Origin: Cavenderia fasciculata | Lineage: Eukaryota; Evosea; Eumycetozoa; Acytosteliales; Cavenderiaceae | NCBI RefSeq assembly: GCF_000203815.1 | Contig: NW_004457711.1 | Span: 434,001-498,000, forward strand | Direction: 5' to 3' | Length of the DNA: 64,000 bases | In this document: one piece after another, positions 24,432 to 36,173 of the stretch | Numbering within the stretch: the first letter of the stretch is position 1 | How the letters are laid out: every line of letters begins with the position of its first letter | Position numbers and translations under genes: made by a program | Notes under the pieces: model-generated | Told to the model about the DNA's origin: nothing | What the model saw: only the letters and a program-made list of their open reading frames with translations | Database searches by the model: none

Positions 24432-25472
24432 ATGGCAACAAGTAAATACTCAAAAGAGAGAGAGATAGTAAAGAGATAAATATAGTTGATTTGATTGTTG
24501 TTAACTAATGTTCATTCTTTAATCTTGTTAGAGACGATAAATATAACTAAATTATATCACCCGGTTAAAGCAATCATTGGGTTTAGAGCATCGAGTGATA
24601 TGTGTAATCCATTCTTGGCAGAGTATGAGAAGAGTTCGGTTACACAGAGTTTAATGTGTTCGATCGTCTATCCAAAATCAGAGATTGCCAAGCGATTCCA
24701 AGCAGAGTACAATCTCACCGACGACAAGTTTGATACGCTTCGCAGCAATATCGATGCTGTTGGAGGCCGTATTAGAAAGTTGAAATTTGATTTTGGATCG
24801 ACTCATCGTCGTGACTATTGGGCCATGTTTCTCAAGAAATTCTATCCTGGCACACAACAAACACTCAATCAAATGGCCAAGGATGAAGACGAGTACTTGA
24901 AAGTCCAGAAAATATTGGAGCAATGGTGTCTCGAAAACAACATAAAGGTTCAATTCCCAAAGGTTCAAGGTGAGATCCCTTGGGTTTTTGAACCTGATCA
25001 CGAGTATAGAATAATCCAAAAAGAAGTAGTAGAAGGAGAAGAAGGAGAAGAAGGTGAAGGTGAAGGAGAAGGAGAGGGAGACATTAATGAACAACAACAA
25101 GATGGACAACAATTTGAAAGAACCGAAAATGAAAACAGTGATCACACATCTCTTCGATATGGAAAAAAGACAAGAGACTTTGCCTCCCATAAGAAACCTT
25201 ATGGTGCTGATGCTGGTTACCATGATAGCTACAATCCATATATCAAGAGAGATAGATATCAACAAAGAGGAGAAAAGTCTGAAGACAATAATAATAATAA
25301 TGAACAAGTTGAAAGAGACGGAAATGAATATAGTCAAAAGAAATTAAAAGACTTTGTATTTATAAAGAATAGTGATCGAAAACCCTATATCCCAAAGAGG
25401 GAGAGATATCAACAACAAAAAAACAATAATAATAGTGGCAGTGAACCAACTCCATTTGAAAATAAGGAATAA
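24432..25472 (+). CDS. Unknown conserved-looking protein with acidic and charged tail (316 aa)
   Basis: A 10-nt first exon (24432-24441, ATG GCA ACA A) joins 24532-25472 across a 90-nt intron. The protein opens MATKTINITKLYHPVKAIIG. Residues 1 to ~180 look globular: VGGRIRKLKFDFGSTHRRDY, WAMFLKKFYPGTQQTLNQMA and LEQWCLENNIKVQFPKVQG. Then come a Glu/Gly-repeat stretch (GEGEGEGEGD) and an Arg/Lys/Tyr/Asn-rich low-complexity tail like those of RNA-associated proteins. I do not recognise the family. It faces SF3A3 head to head; a link to RNA biology is only suggested by the tail. The tiny first exon is supported by the absence of an in-frame ATG close to the acceptor. Confidence 0.65.
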
Positions 25473-25542
25473 ATAATATTAATAACAACTAATAATAATA
25501 ATCTAAAATTATATAACTATAGTACTATACTTTCTATTCTAT

Positions 25543-26523
25543 TTATTGTTGTTGATGATGTAAATTCTTTTGAATTTTTAAACTAATGTCAATATGTGGA
25601 ACTGATTGAGTTAGAGAACCCATAGATATGATATCAATGGTTGGTAGAGCATATCTAGTTAGGGTGGCTGGGACAATACCACCGCTAGCTTCAATGACAA
25701 TATGTGGATACTTTGATTTAAGTGATAGAGAGACAGTTGCCAACTCGGCAGGTACCATATTATCCAACATGATGACATCTGCACCAGCTTCCATAGCCTC
25801 GCAAGCCTCATCTTCACTACGACACTCAACTTCTACCTTGATTGAAAACCCACCAACTGATTTGGCACTGTGCACAGCGTTGGTGATATTACCCGAACTC
25901 CAAATATGATTGTCTTTGAGCATGATCATTGAAGAGAGGTCCATACGATGTCCATCGACACCACCGACCAACAATGCGTATTTCTCAACCAATCTAAAAC
26001 CTGGTGTTGTCTTTCTCGTACCAGCCAACGTTCCCTTCCAACACTTTGCATCGACCAATTTCTTCATCTCACTTGCACGTGTTGTAATACCACTTGAACG
26101 TGATATAATATTCAATGCCAATCTTTCACCCATCAATATATTACGTACTGATCCAGTCACCTCTGCCAATCTTTGTGGTTTACTTGCATCTCCATTCATT
26201 TCTTCTCCATCTTTTATTATCCATTTTACTCTAGAGTAAACAAAAAAAAGTAAACATACATATCTATTTCTTTTTATCTTGTCTTATACATACTCACAAT
26301 CCAACATGATAAATATTTCATTAAAGAATACAGTACCAGAGAATACACCAGGTTGTTTACCTAAAAGATAGGCAACCTCTTTCTTGTCACCAACAACAGC
26401 ACCTCCATAATCAAATGATGGTATATCCTCTTTTAACCATGCTCTTACTTGTTCTTGTATAGTTGATTTAGGTATTAAATAACTTAGTGATGATTGTCCA
26501 TTATTATTATTATTACTACTCAT
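25543..26523 (-). CDS. qprt: Nicotinate-nucleotide pyrophosphorylase (quinolinate phosphoribosyltransferase)
   Basis: Exons 26523-26294 and 26230-25543 give 305 aa. It converts quinolinate and PRPP to nicotinate mononucleotide, CO2 and PPi in de novo NAD synthesis. Visible are the N-terminal VRAWLKEDIPSFDYGG, ERLALNIISRSSGITT, the active-site GTRKTTPGFR, MLKDNHIWSSG, KVEVECRSEDEA, DVIMLDNM, IEASGGIV and the final ISMGSLTQS. All substrate-contact blocks are present, so it should be active. The split Glu codon at the intron restores DCEVKWIIKDGEEM. Convergent with the unknown gene at 24432; divergent from Snu23/ZMAT2. Confidence 0.95.
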
Positions 26524-26897
26524 CTTCTTTATTTGTTTCTACTTGTAGAGATATTCGAAAGTAAATTAATTAATGATTACTCAAAATTGCTTTTTTAATT
26601 TATCTTTTGTGTCATGTCCCAAATCCCGATGCACTTTAAATTAAATGTGTGGTATGTTCACTGAACACTCTTCATCGAACTCCCCCTCCCGCTATCTATC
26701 TTTCGGTCATTCATTCTTTTCGATCATCATTCTACATTCTATTATCTATATAACTACAAATTATCTGTCATATTTTAGACTGCATACTAAGTCTGACCCG
26801 AGTTGTGATAATAATTATATAATTAAACTAAAAACTAAATTAAAATCATTGTAGAATATTCATTTGTTTGTAACAAAACTTGAAGAGATATATAAGA
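26524..26897. other. Divergent intergenic region QPRT / Snu23
   Basis: 374 bp with both promoters. A C/T-rich patch is present at 26680-26700. The ORF-like frame 26645-26854 has no protein-like features. No RNA gene is recognised. Confidence 0.45.
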
Positions 26898-27939
26898 ATG
26901 TCAGATAAAAAAGACTTTATAGATAGTACATTTAGAAAGAAATGGGATAGAGAATACTATGAACAAAGAGCAAGAGATAGAGAAGCTGGTATATTGGTAG
27001 ATGAAGACGATGATGCAGCTGAACGATCACTTAAAAAGGCAAAGCCAGCTGAAGAGTTGGTGTTGTACAAGGCAAGAGACCAAGACTTGAATTTAAAGAG
27101 TAGATTAGGAAAGAATACTGTCATTGAAGGTGTTACACCAGCTGATCAACAAGGTGGTCTATATTGTCAACTTTGTGAACGTGGTTTTAAAGATAGTAAT
27201 ACATTCTTGGATCATTTTAATGGAAAAAGACGTATGTCATAAGAAAGAAAGAAAGAAACAAAAGAATAAGATATCATTGTACTAATATATAAATATGTTA
27301 TATTCTTTTTTAGATACTAGATTATCAGGTAGTAGTATGCATGTACCTCAAGCATCTCTATCACAAGTACAAGCTAAATTACAACAAGGGAAGGAATCTT
27401 TATTAATTAAAAAACAAGCTCCAACTGTTGGAGGAGGAGGAGGAGGTTCATCAACGACTAGCTCTTTGACAAAGAATAGTGTCATTACAAATAATATTAA
27501 AGCTCAAACACCTGCCTATCAAAGAATAATGAAATCAATGCAAGATAAAAAGAAACAACAACAAGAGGAAGACGAACCAACAACAACTAAAAATGAAAAG
27601 GATGAAAAAGAAGAGGAAGAAGAAGATGAAGAAACTAAAATAATGAAACAAATGGGAATACCAGGTAACTTTGGATCATCAACATCAACTAAAAATAATA
27701 ATATTAATAATAATAATAGTAAACAACTGGAAAAAGAAAAGGAAAATAATAATAATGGAAACAACAAAAATATTAAAGAAAATATTAAAGAAAATAATAA
27801 TATTAAACAACCAGAAGAAAAAGAAGAAAAAGAAGTAGAACAAGAACAAGAGGAAGAAGAAGAAGAAGATGATGAAGAAACAAAAATGATGAAAATGATG
27901 GGAATACCAAGTAACTTTGGAACATCTAAAAAACGTTAA
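26898..27939 (+). CDS. zmat2: Snu23/ZMAT2-like tri-snRNP zinc-finger protein
   Basis: Exons 26898-27231 and 27314-27939 give 319 aa, longer than the ~200 aa of animal ZMAT2 because of a low-complexity tail. Snu23 is a U4/U6.U5 tri-snRNP protein needed for spliceosome activation. The family layout is clear: DSTFRKKWDREYYEQRARDR, LKSRLGKNTVIEGVTP, a matrin-type finger (GGLYCQLCERGFKDSNTFLD...HFNGKR|H, with the last His split by the intron), then SSMHVPQASLSQVQAKL. The tail repeats a motif, ETKIMKQMGIPGNFGSS and ETKMMKMMGIPSNFGTSKK, separated by Glu/Lys/Asn-rich sequence. I chose the ATG at 26898; the upstream TTG in the same frame is not a start. Confidence 0.88.
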
Positions 27940-28022
27940 AAATGGTTTGTATAACTACTTCTTCTTCTTCATCTATTTTAAAAATATATGTATACCTATC
28001 TTATCTTTTTATTTTTAAAAGT

Positions 28023-31000
28023 TTAGAATATTATGAAATAAAGTAAAAATGATAATATGGTTGAAATGAAAACAAATCCAAATTGTGAATAGAAAGAATT
28101 GGTTGTTGAGGAGGGAGCTGCGTTGGTACCAACGTTGTTGTTGTTGCTGGCGGTACCTCCTGCTGATTTGACTTCGGAACAGGTAGTTCCATTGCCTCCG
28201 CAGACACCACATTCATCGACGGTTAATGTTGGTACACCGTTGCAGCCACCACGAGTGGCATAGTCCTTTTTGACATAGAGACCAGTGCCATAGGCATCGG
28301 CAGAGCAGTCACCTGAATTTGTACCAACGGCCCATCCAGATGCGATAATGTTGACTGATTCGCAACCAGTGTCGGGACAGTACATGCTCCATGTACGGCT
28401 GCCTTGTTGGATGAACTTGATAAACAAGAGACCGGTGGTTGCGTCGTAAAAGTAGGTCATACCGGTAGCGTCGTTGTTGACAGCGTCAATGGTCTTGCCA
28501 GACACCATGGTGGTGGCAAATGTTTGCCATCCGAGCACGACGTTTCGCTTGACGGAGAAAGAGACACCGTACTTGGGGTAGCAGACACCTACAACGACAG
28601 AGTCGCCTTGGTCAAAGTTGGTCATTTGCAAACGGAGGTTGGGTGGTGATGGATGTAAAAAGTGCATCGTGTAGGTACGTCCAATCATGACGAGTGGCAT
28701 AAACGTGTTGCGAGGTGTAGAGTTTGGTACACCGTACATGACGTGACGGTAGAAACTGTATTGGTCGCGGATCATAACAATACCAGACGTGCCAGAGGGA
28801 GTGATCGTGTTGGCGAGATCCATATTGTAGACATAGATGGAACTAAACTTTTCATAGCACACTGTCTTGTTCCACTGTGTGTTGGCAACACATTTGGGCG
28901 AGTAAAAGTAGGGGACGTTTGGTACGAGTGATGCGCCAGACGTACCAGTGAGCGAGCCATCTTCGTCGTGGATAATCTCATTCTTGGAACCATCGTCATT
29001 GGTGAGATACGTGTAGACTCGAGTGTTACTATTGACAAATGATAGACCAAATGTCTTGCTCTTGGGATTGAGAATCCAATCATCGTACAAGAACCATCCA
29101 ATACCACTCATGTTTCTAACACCATCGGAATTGTAATTGACAAATGTAGAATAGGACACTGAAACTGGTCCATCATACACTTCGAATCCCTTTTGGTTGT
29201 ATTCTTGCCAAGCGGGGATAGTGTGACCCTTGTACATGTTGATTCCATTGTATGGTGCACCAACATTCTCAGACTCTCCTACAAAGGTTGATCCGATGAT
29301 TTGTTGGCTCGATCCTGGGTCGGCGGGCATGACACCCTCGCTGGCAAGAGTGACACCGATGGCATTATCGGCAAACTGGCTGTTGACAAAGACCATGTCA
29401 CCACCTCTGGCCCACAATCCACGCCACTTGTTCTTGTAGCTGATGAATCGGTAAAAGTAGGCGGTCGAACGAGCCGAGTCGGGGTTGGTGGGGTCGACAC
29501 GTGGCTTCCAACGCTGGATCGTCATCGACAGGTATTGCTGTGGGTTTTGCGCGTTTGGATGGACAATCTGGTGGGCTTGATCGACATTCATACCGACATC
29601 GACGTTGGAATGAGCCTTGTTGTTGGAAAAGACGCCCAGTGCAGTGTATTTTGGTGCAATGTCGGGATAGAGTGCTTGCGAGAGACCAGATGCTCCCTCG
29701 GGGAAGAGGTACCAGAAACCAGCGTTGATACTGCCACCAGCGACATTGTTTTTGAGGATGTTGTTTGGATTGGTGACCCAAAAGGTTGCGACGGCTTGAC
29801 ACTCACCACACGATGTTGGGTTGCCGTTAAAGTCGGTGGGAGCGAGGTAGAGACACAGCTCGCAGGTACGATCGGATGGCAAGAGGTAGCCGGCTCGGGT
29901 AAGCAGACCGACGTTACTATCGAGATAATTTCTTTGCTCGGAAGCATCTTCAAAGAAATAACAATGTCCAATAGCATCAAAGGCAAAGTTGTTTACCACA
30001 ATCAAACCACTCGTGCCGTGGATAGTCAGACAACGCGACAAGGTGTGATGGATTGAATTATCCTTGATAAAAGTGGGCCATGAAGCATAGTCGCCCGTGT
30101 CGACATCGCCGCACATGTGGAAATGGATTGGATAGGTTCCGAGGTTGTAGGTCTGACCCATCTTGTAAAATTCGGCACCTTGAATGTGGACAGAACCAAA
30201 ACCAAGAATCACACGGAGATGACCTCCCAATGTATCAAAGTCGAAAAACTTGCACAAGGCACTACCATTACAAGCGGCTTGCATACGACCTTGGATCTTG
30301 ATGTTTTTGGTCAATAGACCAACTTCGGCACGTTGATCGACACCATAGGTGATGGCACCATAATGGTACCATTGGAGTGGAGTCTTTAGTTGGAGTTGGT
30401 TGGATGCACATGTTGGACAGGCAACAATTACGTTTTCTTCTGATTGCGTGTAATCAAAATCGGTTGCTCCAACTACAATCTGCGATCCCACCGGCCATCC
30501 AGATACATCTTGGTTCAAAGTAATCAAAGATGTTCCAGCAGGTGCAGTTACATTTAGATTAACCCATGATGGAATTGGATAAGCTAAATATCCATGTAAT
30601 TCTAATCTTCCACCTGGTAAAACACCAATAAATTTTCTGCCCAAATCATATTGTGTTTCATAATATCCTTTTCCTAAGAAAATTTAAAAAATTAAATTAT
30701 TGATACAAAGATAAAAGAAAATGTTATTTTCGTTTTTTATATTTACCATCGATACCAGTTAAAGTAATAGTTGCACTTTCAGTAAAACGACAACCATCAT
30801 TACCAATATCTAAACGACCTTCAATAAGGAGACCACCAGTAACCAATTCAAGTGGTCCATTTTTAGAGGAGAAAACCAACTTACCAGTTGATTTAATTCT
30901 TATTTGTTGGAATTCTGGTGGTGATATATCGAGTAGAATACCATTTGAAATGGTTACAAATGAACCTGCTGTTGGTAATTGACCATTTGGCCATGATGCC

Positions 31001-31175
31001 GGATCACTCCATTTTAATAAACTTGTATCTGCATCTGGACCGTCACATCCTAAAGATTAAAAACAAAACTTTTTGTCAATATCTCTATAGATTAAAGTTT
31101 AGCTCTTTTATGCATACCAAATGTTAAATTAAATAATAAAACAAATATAAAAAATATAAACAATTGTTTAGTCAT
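28023..31175 (-). CDS. G8-domain, right-handed beta-helix surface protein (CEMIP/TMEM2/fibrocystin-L-like, 1003 aa)
   Basis: Exons 31175-31118, 31049-30747 and 30673-28023. Residues 1-19 form a signal peptide (MTKQLFIFFIFVLLFNLTF). The G8 domain follows: WSDPASWPNGQLPTAG, VTISNGILLDISPPEFQ and GGLLIEGRLDIG. A long beta-helix region comes next, with YPIHFHMCGDVDTGDY, SRCLTIHGTSGLIVVNNFAF and GHCYFFEDASEQRNYLDSN, closely like CEMIP-family PbH1 repeats. The C-terminal part has a Cys-rich GGCNGVPTLTVDECGVCGGN motif, then an Ala/Ser/Thr/Asn linker and a final hydrophobic stretch, typical of a GPI-anchor signal or tail anchor. Animal relatives act on hyaluronan or in ciliary membranes; the dictyostelid role is unknown. 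Confidence 0.88.
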
Positions 31176-32913
31176 TCCTATTTAATATTTATAACAAAAA
31201 ACATAATAAAAAAATCTCTCTATTAATATTTAAATTTTTTTTCAAACTACTCTTATTCTTTTTAATATTATTCTTTTTGCAATGGTTGTTGGGTATATAG
31301 AGATGAAAAAGATTAATAATATTTACCAATATAATTTTCCAAGGGGTCCTAGGGAACAGTTTGGTTGATTGGAGTAGATCTGTTACAAAAAAAAACAAAA
31401 CAATTGGATCTTTAAGAAAAAAATATTTAAAAAAAAAATAATTTTAAAAAATGTTTTTAGATTTGAAAAAAATACAAAAGAAGAAAAAAATGGAATTTTA
31501 ATATTACAATGGATTATGGATGGATAGTATACAAAAAATAATAATATATTTTGTCAACTTGAAGAAATGCAAACAATCGATTCAAGTAATACTCTATTTT
31601 TTGTAAATTCGAAACACGAGTCTTTTTGTATTCTGAACAATGGTCAAACTTTAAAAAGATCACAAAAAAATAATTTGGAGGGAAAGGAACAATGAATAGG
31701 ATCAGATGAATATGTGGGTGGGAGAGTGAGAGATAGATATATAGAACTTTTGATCTTTTTTTTGTGTGTCAAAAATGAGTGAGTGAGTCGTTTACCACAA
31801 AAAGTGAAGATCGAAAGGACTACCTTTAAAAAAATGAAACAATATGAAAATGTATATTACAATATGATATGATATGAATGGAAAGATATATTTATAATTT
31901 TACAAAAAAAATAGATAGATAGAGAAAGAAAAAAAAAAAAAGAGATAAAAGAAAATACGGAAGATACAAGGTTTAAATTAAAATAAAAAAGATAGTATTT
32001 ATAATTTACAGGTTGATCTTTGTTTCTTTTTTTGTGCCAGTTCCAATTCTTTTTTCCTTTAAGATAATTAATATTCAGTATTGCCAAGATTCCAACACAT
32101 CAATTTGATAGGGAAGCCTATGTTTAGTGTCAATAGGGGGTGAATTTTACGATGATGTAGATCTTGACCGTCGACAGGTAGAGTTTATTCATCACCTCGA
32201 TTATAAACGGTGTTCTAAACCATCACTCTCTTCTTTAAATGTTTGAGGATTTCAAATTACAATTATCATAAAAGAAAAAGGATTTAATTTGTAAAAATTA
32301 AAATTACAAGAGTCATAATGATTAGCGGTGCCCACTGTTCAGTTAGAGTTGGTAGAATGACCTAAAAATATAAAAAGAGACGATTATGATGTATGCCCCT
32401 AAACCGAGTGACTAGTGAATATTGTGTAAGTTAGAGATTAGATTTTCAGTTGGGCAAAAAAAAAAAAACAAAGTATGGAAATTGTTGGAATATGAAATTT
32501 TGTTTTTCACCTTCCATTTTTAGAAGCACAAAATATTAATATATTAATTTTCAAATTTAATTTTTAAAGTACTATGTCTATACCGAGAGGATACTAATAT
32601 CTATGAGGGATACAGTCAGTATCTTTTCGTCGGACGAGTAACTCAAACTAAACATAAGTTCATTCCAATACTGTTTCTTTTAAAACAAAGAGGTTTTTAC
32701 TTTTGGAAATCTAAAAATATAAATATGAATATGAATGAATCATCCTCACTTTGGTGAAAGGTGGGAAACTATTCCCCTCTTTACTTTTAGTACACACCTT
32801 ATAAACCGTGCTCGGGAATATTAATAATAATAATAATAATTATAAAATATTTTTTGTGAATTAAATAATTTATTTTTATTTTTTTTAAAAATATTTTTAC
32901 TATTTCTATTTTT
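31176..32913. other. 1.7-kb gene-free region
   Basis: No protein-like ORF. Most is AT-rich with A-runs. Locally higher-complexity stretches lie at 32100-32220 and 32570-32660, the latter with GGATACT...AGTATC and two near-identical GAGGATAC/GAGGGATAC words. These could belong to a non-coding RNA or a UTR, but I cannot show it. The terminal AATAATAATAAT near 32822-32838 is likely 3' flank of the ABCG gene. Confidence 0.4.
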
Positions 32914-34922
32914 TTATCTCTTTTCTCTATGTAAATGATGTAAACAATAATAGACCATTACGAAAAATGTGATGGCAAAAGCAGAGACGATGGCCATGTC
33001 TTCACCCTTGAAACGACCTTCGAAACCAAAGGAGGCGAGGACGTCGTTACCGTTGGGACAAATTTGGCCTTCTGGACAGTCAAGAGCACGGTCTTGGAAC
33101 TCGTTGGTCATGAGTGCTTCGAAAGCATAGTAGATAAAGTTGAGATAGTGAATCCATTGGAAAGAGACGGGGAGGTTGTTGATGGTGACAAAGAAACCGG
33201 CAAACAACTGGTAGATGGTGGTGACACCGGCGCCAATAGCAAAGGTTGGATCGATTTGAATGGTGAGACACGAGATAAACAAGATGAAAAAGTCACCGGC
33301 AAAATGAGCGAGGATGAGAATAGCCATGCAGAAACAGTAACTGCCAAAGTTTGGATTCAACCCCGAGAACCAGTAGCTGATAGTGCCGAGAATGAGCGCG
33401 GTAATAATACAAGCCATACACTCGAAAAACATGAGTGCCAAGTAGTATGGCAGAGTGTGGTAGAGTTTGGAGGCACGTTCAGCGTTGAAAAGTGTACGCT
33501 TGGAGATGAAAAGAGAGATGGAACAGAATGGCTGGAGAACCATATTGATGGTAAGATAAAAGAGAACGGCGGCACGCGACTGGACACCAGACTCTGACAT
33601 GGGAAGATTAGCAAAACAAGCACCAAACAACAAACCGACAAAGGCAGCCACTACAAAACGTACAATCGAGTTGGCCGGATTACGAAGGAAATCAAGACCG
33701 GTACGTTTCCAGAGTACCCAAAACTGTGTCCACAAACCAACATTGTAAGAACTTATTTTCTCCTTTTTGCCACCTGCTCCTACACCTATCCGTCGATGCT
33801 GACAGTCCGCTCGTAACCTCTTGTGCCTGTTGGGAGTAGGTTACCGACAACTTGTCACCAATCTCGTCGGCACGACCCGCCTCTTTAATCTGGGTGACCG
33901 AATCGAGAATGTAATCGGCGGGATTCGTTTGTTCTGGGAATGGATAGCCAAGTGCCACGAAATGGCTGACTGGCTCGGAGCCATAGTACACCAAACGTCC
34001 CTCTGTCAACACCAACACCTTTGTAAATAATTTATAAATCTCTGAACGTGGTTGATGTATAGTTGTAATAATGGTAATATTTTTTTGTGTTGCCAATTCT
34101 ACCAATGTTTTCATGACGGTCATTGAACTTGAACTGTCCAAACCACTAGTAGGCTCATCCAAAAGCATGATGGATGGAGATGTAACCAAAGCACAACCAA
34201 TGGTAACACGACGCTTTTCACCACCAGACAACCCACGAACATGAATACCACCGGGCAAGATACCACCAATCTTTGCGTCGGCACGATGTGACAGTCCAAT
34301 TTGGTCAAGTACCGATGTAATTCTTTCCTCCTTTTCTTTATTTGTCCAACTTGTTGGTAACTTTAAATCTGCATAGAATCTTAATGTTTCACGTACCGAT
34401 ATTGTCGGTAATAAAATATCTTCTTGTACAACTAAAAAATAGAAATAGAAAGCAGAAAAAAAAAAAAGATAAAGTAAATTAGAAAATGGAACTAACCAAA
34501 TATACTTTATATATAATAATATTTGTTTTGTTTTGTTTTGTGTACATACCATAACTACATAATCTTTTATATTCATCATCAAATGGATTACCATTGATTA
34601 ATACAGAACCTTGAACAGCTCCACTTTCCTTTCTATTTGCTAGGATATCCAGCAAAGTGGTTTTACCGGATCCAGATGGACCAAATACACCGACCAACTC
34701 GCCTGGTGACACTGTACCAGAGATACCATTGAGAATCTGCATTTTCTTCTTTTTAACTTCGACGCTGTAAGATAGTTCCTTAAAGGTCAAGGTAACGGCA
34801 CGTCTCAATTGCATTTGTGACTTTGACTTTACCATTCCTCTTCCTCCTGATGTTGATCCATTGTTGTTATTGTCAACATCAATATGGGTTGCTCCCATTT
34901 CAATTGACATATTTGTTGACAT
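32914..34922 (-). CDS. ABCG-family half transporter (one apparent frame disruption)
   Basis: Exon 1 is 34922-34550 and exon 2 starts at 34431 (118-nt intron, frame kept). One nucleotide-binding domain shows Walker A GVFGPSGSGKTTLLD, a CSYVVQEDILLP Q-loop region, signature RGLSGGEKRRVTIGCAL, Walker B SIMLLDEPTSGLDS and switch TTIHQPRSE. Then comes a membrane domain: LWTQFWVLWKRTGLDFLRN, LFISKRTLFNAERASKLYH, GFFVTINNLPVSFQWIHYLN, FEALMTNEFQDRALDC, and a final membrane helix. Between the two domains, near 33.79 kb, the frame shifts by one base with no plausible intron, so this is either a sequence error in the assembly or a real break. Order NBD-TMD equals the WHITE/ABCG half-transporter type. 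Substrate unknown. Confidence 0.8.
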
Positions 34923-36173
34923 TTTTTTTTTACTTATATATAAATCTCTTCTTTTGCGTGTGAGTATGTGGGTGTGTGTTTAATATTACAACAAGTATTT
35001 GTATTTGTGTGGTTACGGTTACTTTTAAAACAGTGTGTTTATCTGTGATTGATATGAATAGAATAGAAATAGTGTACAATGATAAACAAATAACTTGGGA
35101 CTCTACAACGACGTTATATAAATAAATAAAATAATACAACAACAAGGCAAGACGACGTTGATTGACGGATGGTTTGTTTGAGAGGAATGAATTTAAAATA
35201 AAACAAAACAGAGGTGTTGTTTGTTGTGGAGAGATAAATATAAATACAAAGTTGTTAGGTGGTGAGGACTGAGGAGGAATCGAATCCCTCCCTTGTTTCA
35301 ATTGATCAGTACCCAACCAACGGATAAAAAAACTGCGTATTGTCTAAAGACAAAGGGAAGGGCAGCATCGATGGGGCTATGGGGGGTGGATCGAACTGAT
35401 GGTTTGAGTGTGCAAAGTTTAAAAATAACTTGGGAGGTGTTCGAAATCCTCCCCTACCTCACCTTTTGATCGCCAATCGGGTTCAATTTCAAGACACTGC
35501 TGAAAGTCATCCTAGATATTTTTCGTCTTGCTTCAGATAATGCCAAGCAAGAGCAATGAATTAATTTAAAGATCTTCTCTGGTTGGTTACGATGATGGCT
35601 GATAGGATCAACCAAACACACACAAACAAATCAATTATCCGCTCACCCAAAGAGCTATCTAACACATCATCCGTCACCGCTATCCTATTCTTAGATAGAA
35701 GAAGATAGACATAATCCCAATCAAAATAACAAAAACAGATAGATAGATTAGATTATTTGAGTATTTTTGTTTTATCTCCCTCCCTCTCCTCTTCCTTACT
35801 AATATCACCTCTGTACAAATAATGAATCATTCATTCATGACTATGATTGATTATGTGATAACCATCAGTAGTTGTATAATGCATCCTGGCGCTGTATATT
35901 ATGTGCACTCCATTCTTCGAGTGCTTTCGCGATCAGAGACAACAGATTTTTTGAAAAAGAAAAAAAAATCAAAAAAAAGGGTTTTGGATCTGCACCTCTT
36001 TTTTTTTTGTTGCTCTCTCACTCGGTCAAACTCTGCTCTGCGCACTATGGGCACCTTTGATTACTTCTGATCATCATTCATTTATTAGTGTAGTTTATCT
36101 ATCTATTTCATTTTCATTTTATAAATATATATTTTTTTTCTTTATACCCCTTTATACCCTTTAGTCAAAAGAC
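34923..36173. other. 1.25-kb divergent intergenic region (ABCG / cycloartenol synthase)
   Basis: Contains two short hairpins with TCGA centres (35273-35291 and 35432-35453), a G-run (35378-35387), a purine-rich patch and the promoters of two divergent genes. ORFs at 34930-35316 and 35822-36070 lack protein-like composition and are not called. Confidence 0.45.

Noticed and set aside
29301-30056. 251-aa plus-strand frame within the G8 gene
   Set aside because: Antisense shadow of a long GC-rich exon whose sense frame has clear beta-helix motifs.
35430-35455. TTCGAAAT box as part of a tRNA gene
   Set aside because: The stem geometry does not fit a T arm, and no A box or acceptor stem lies at the right distance.
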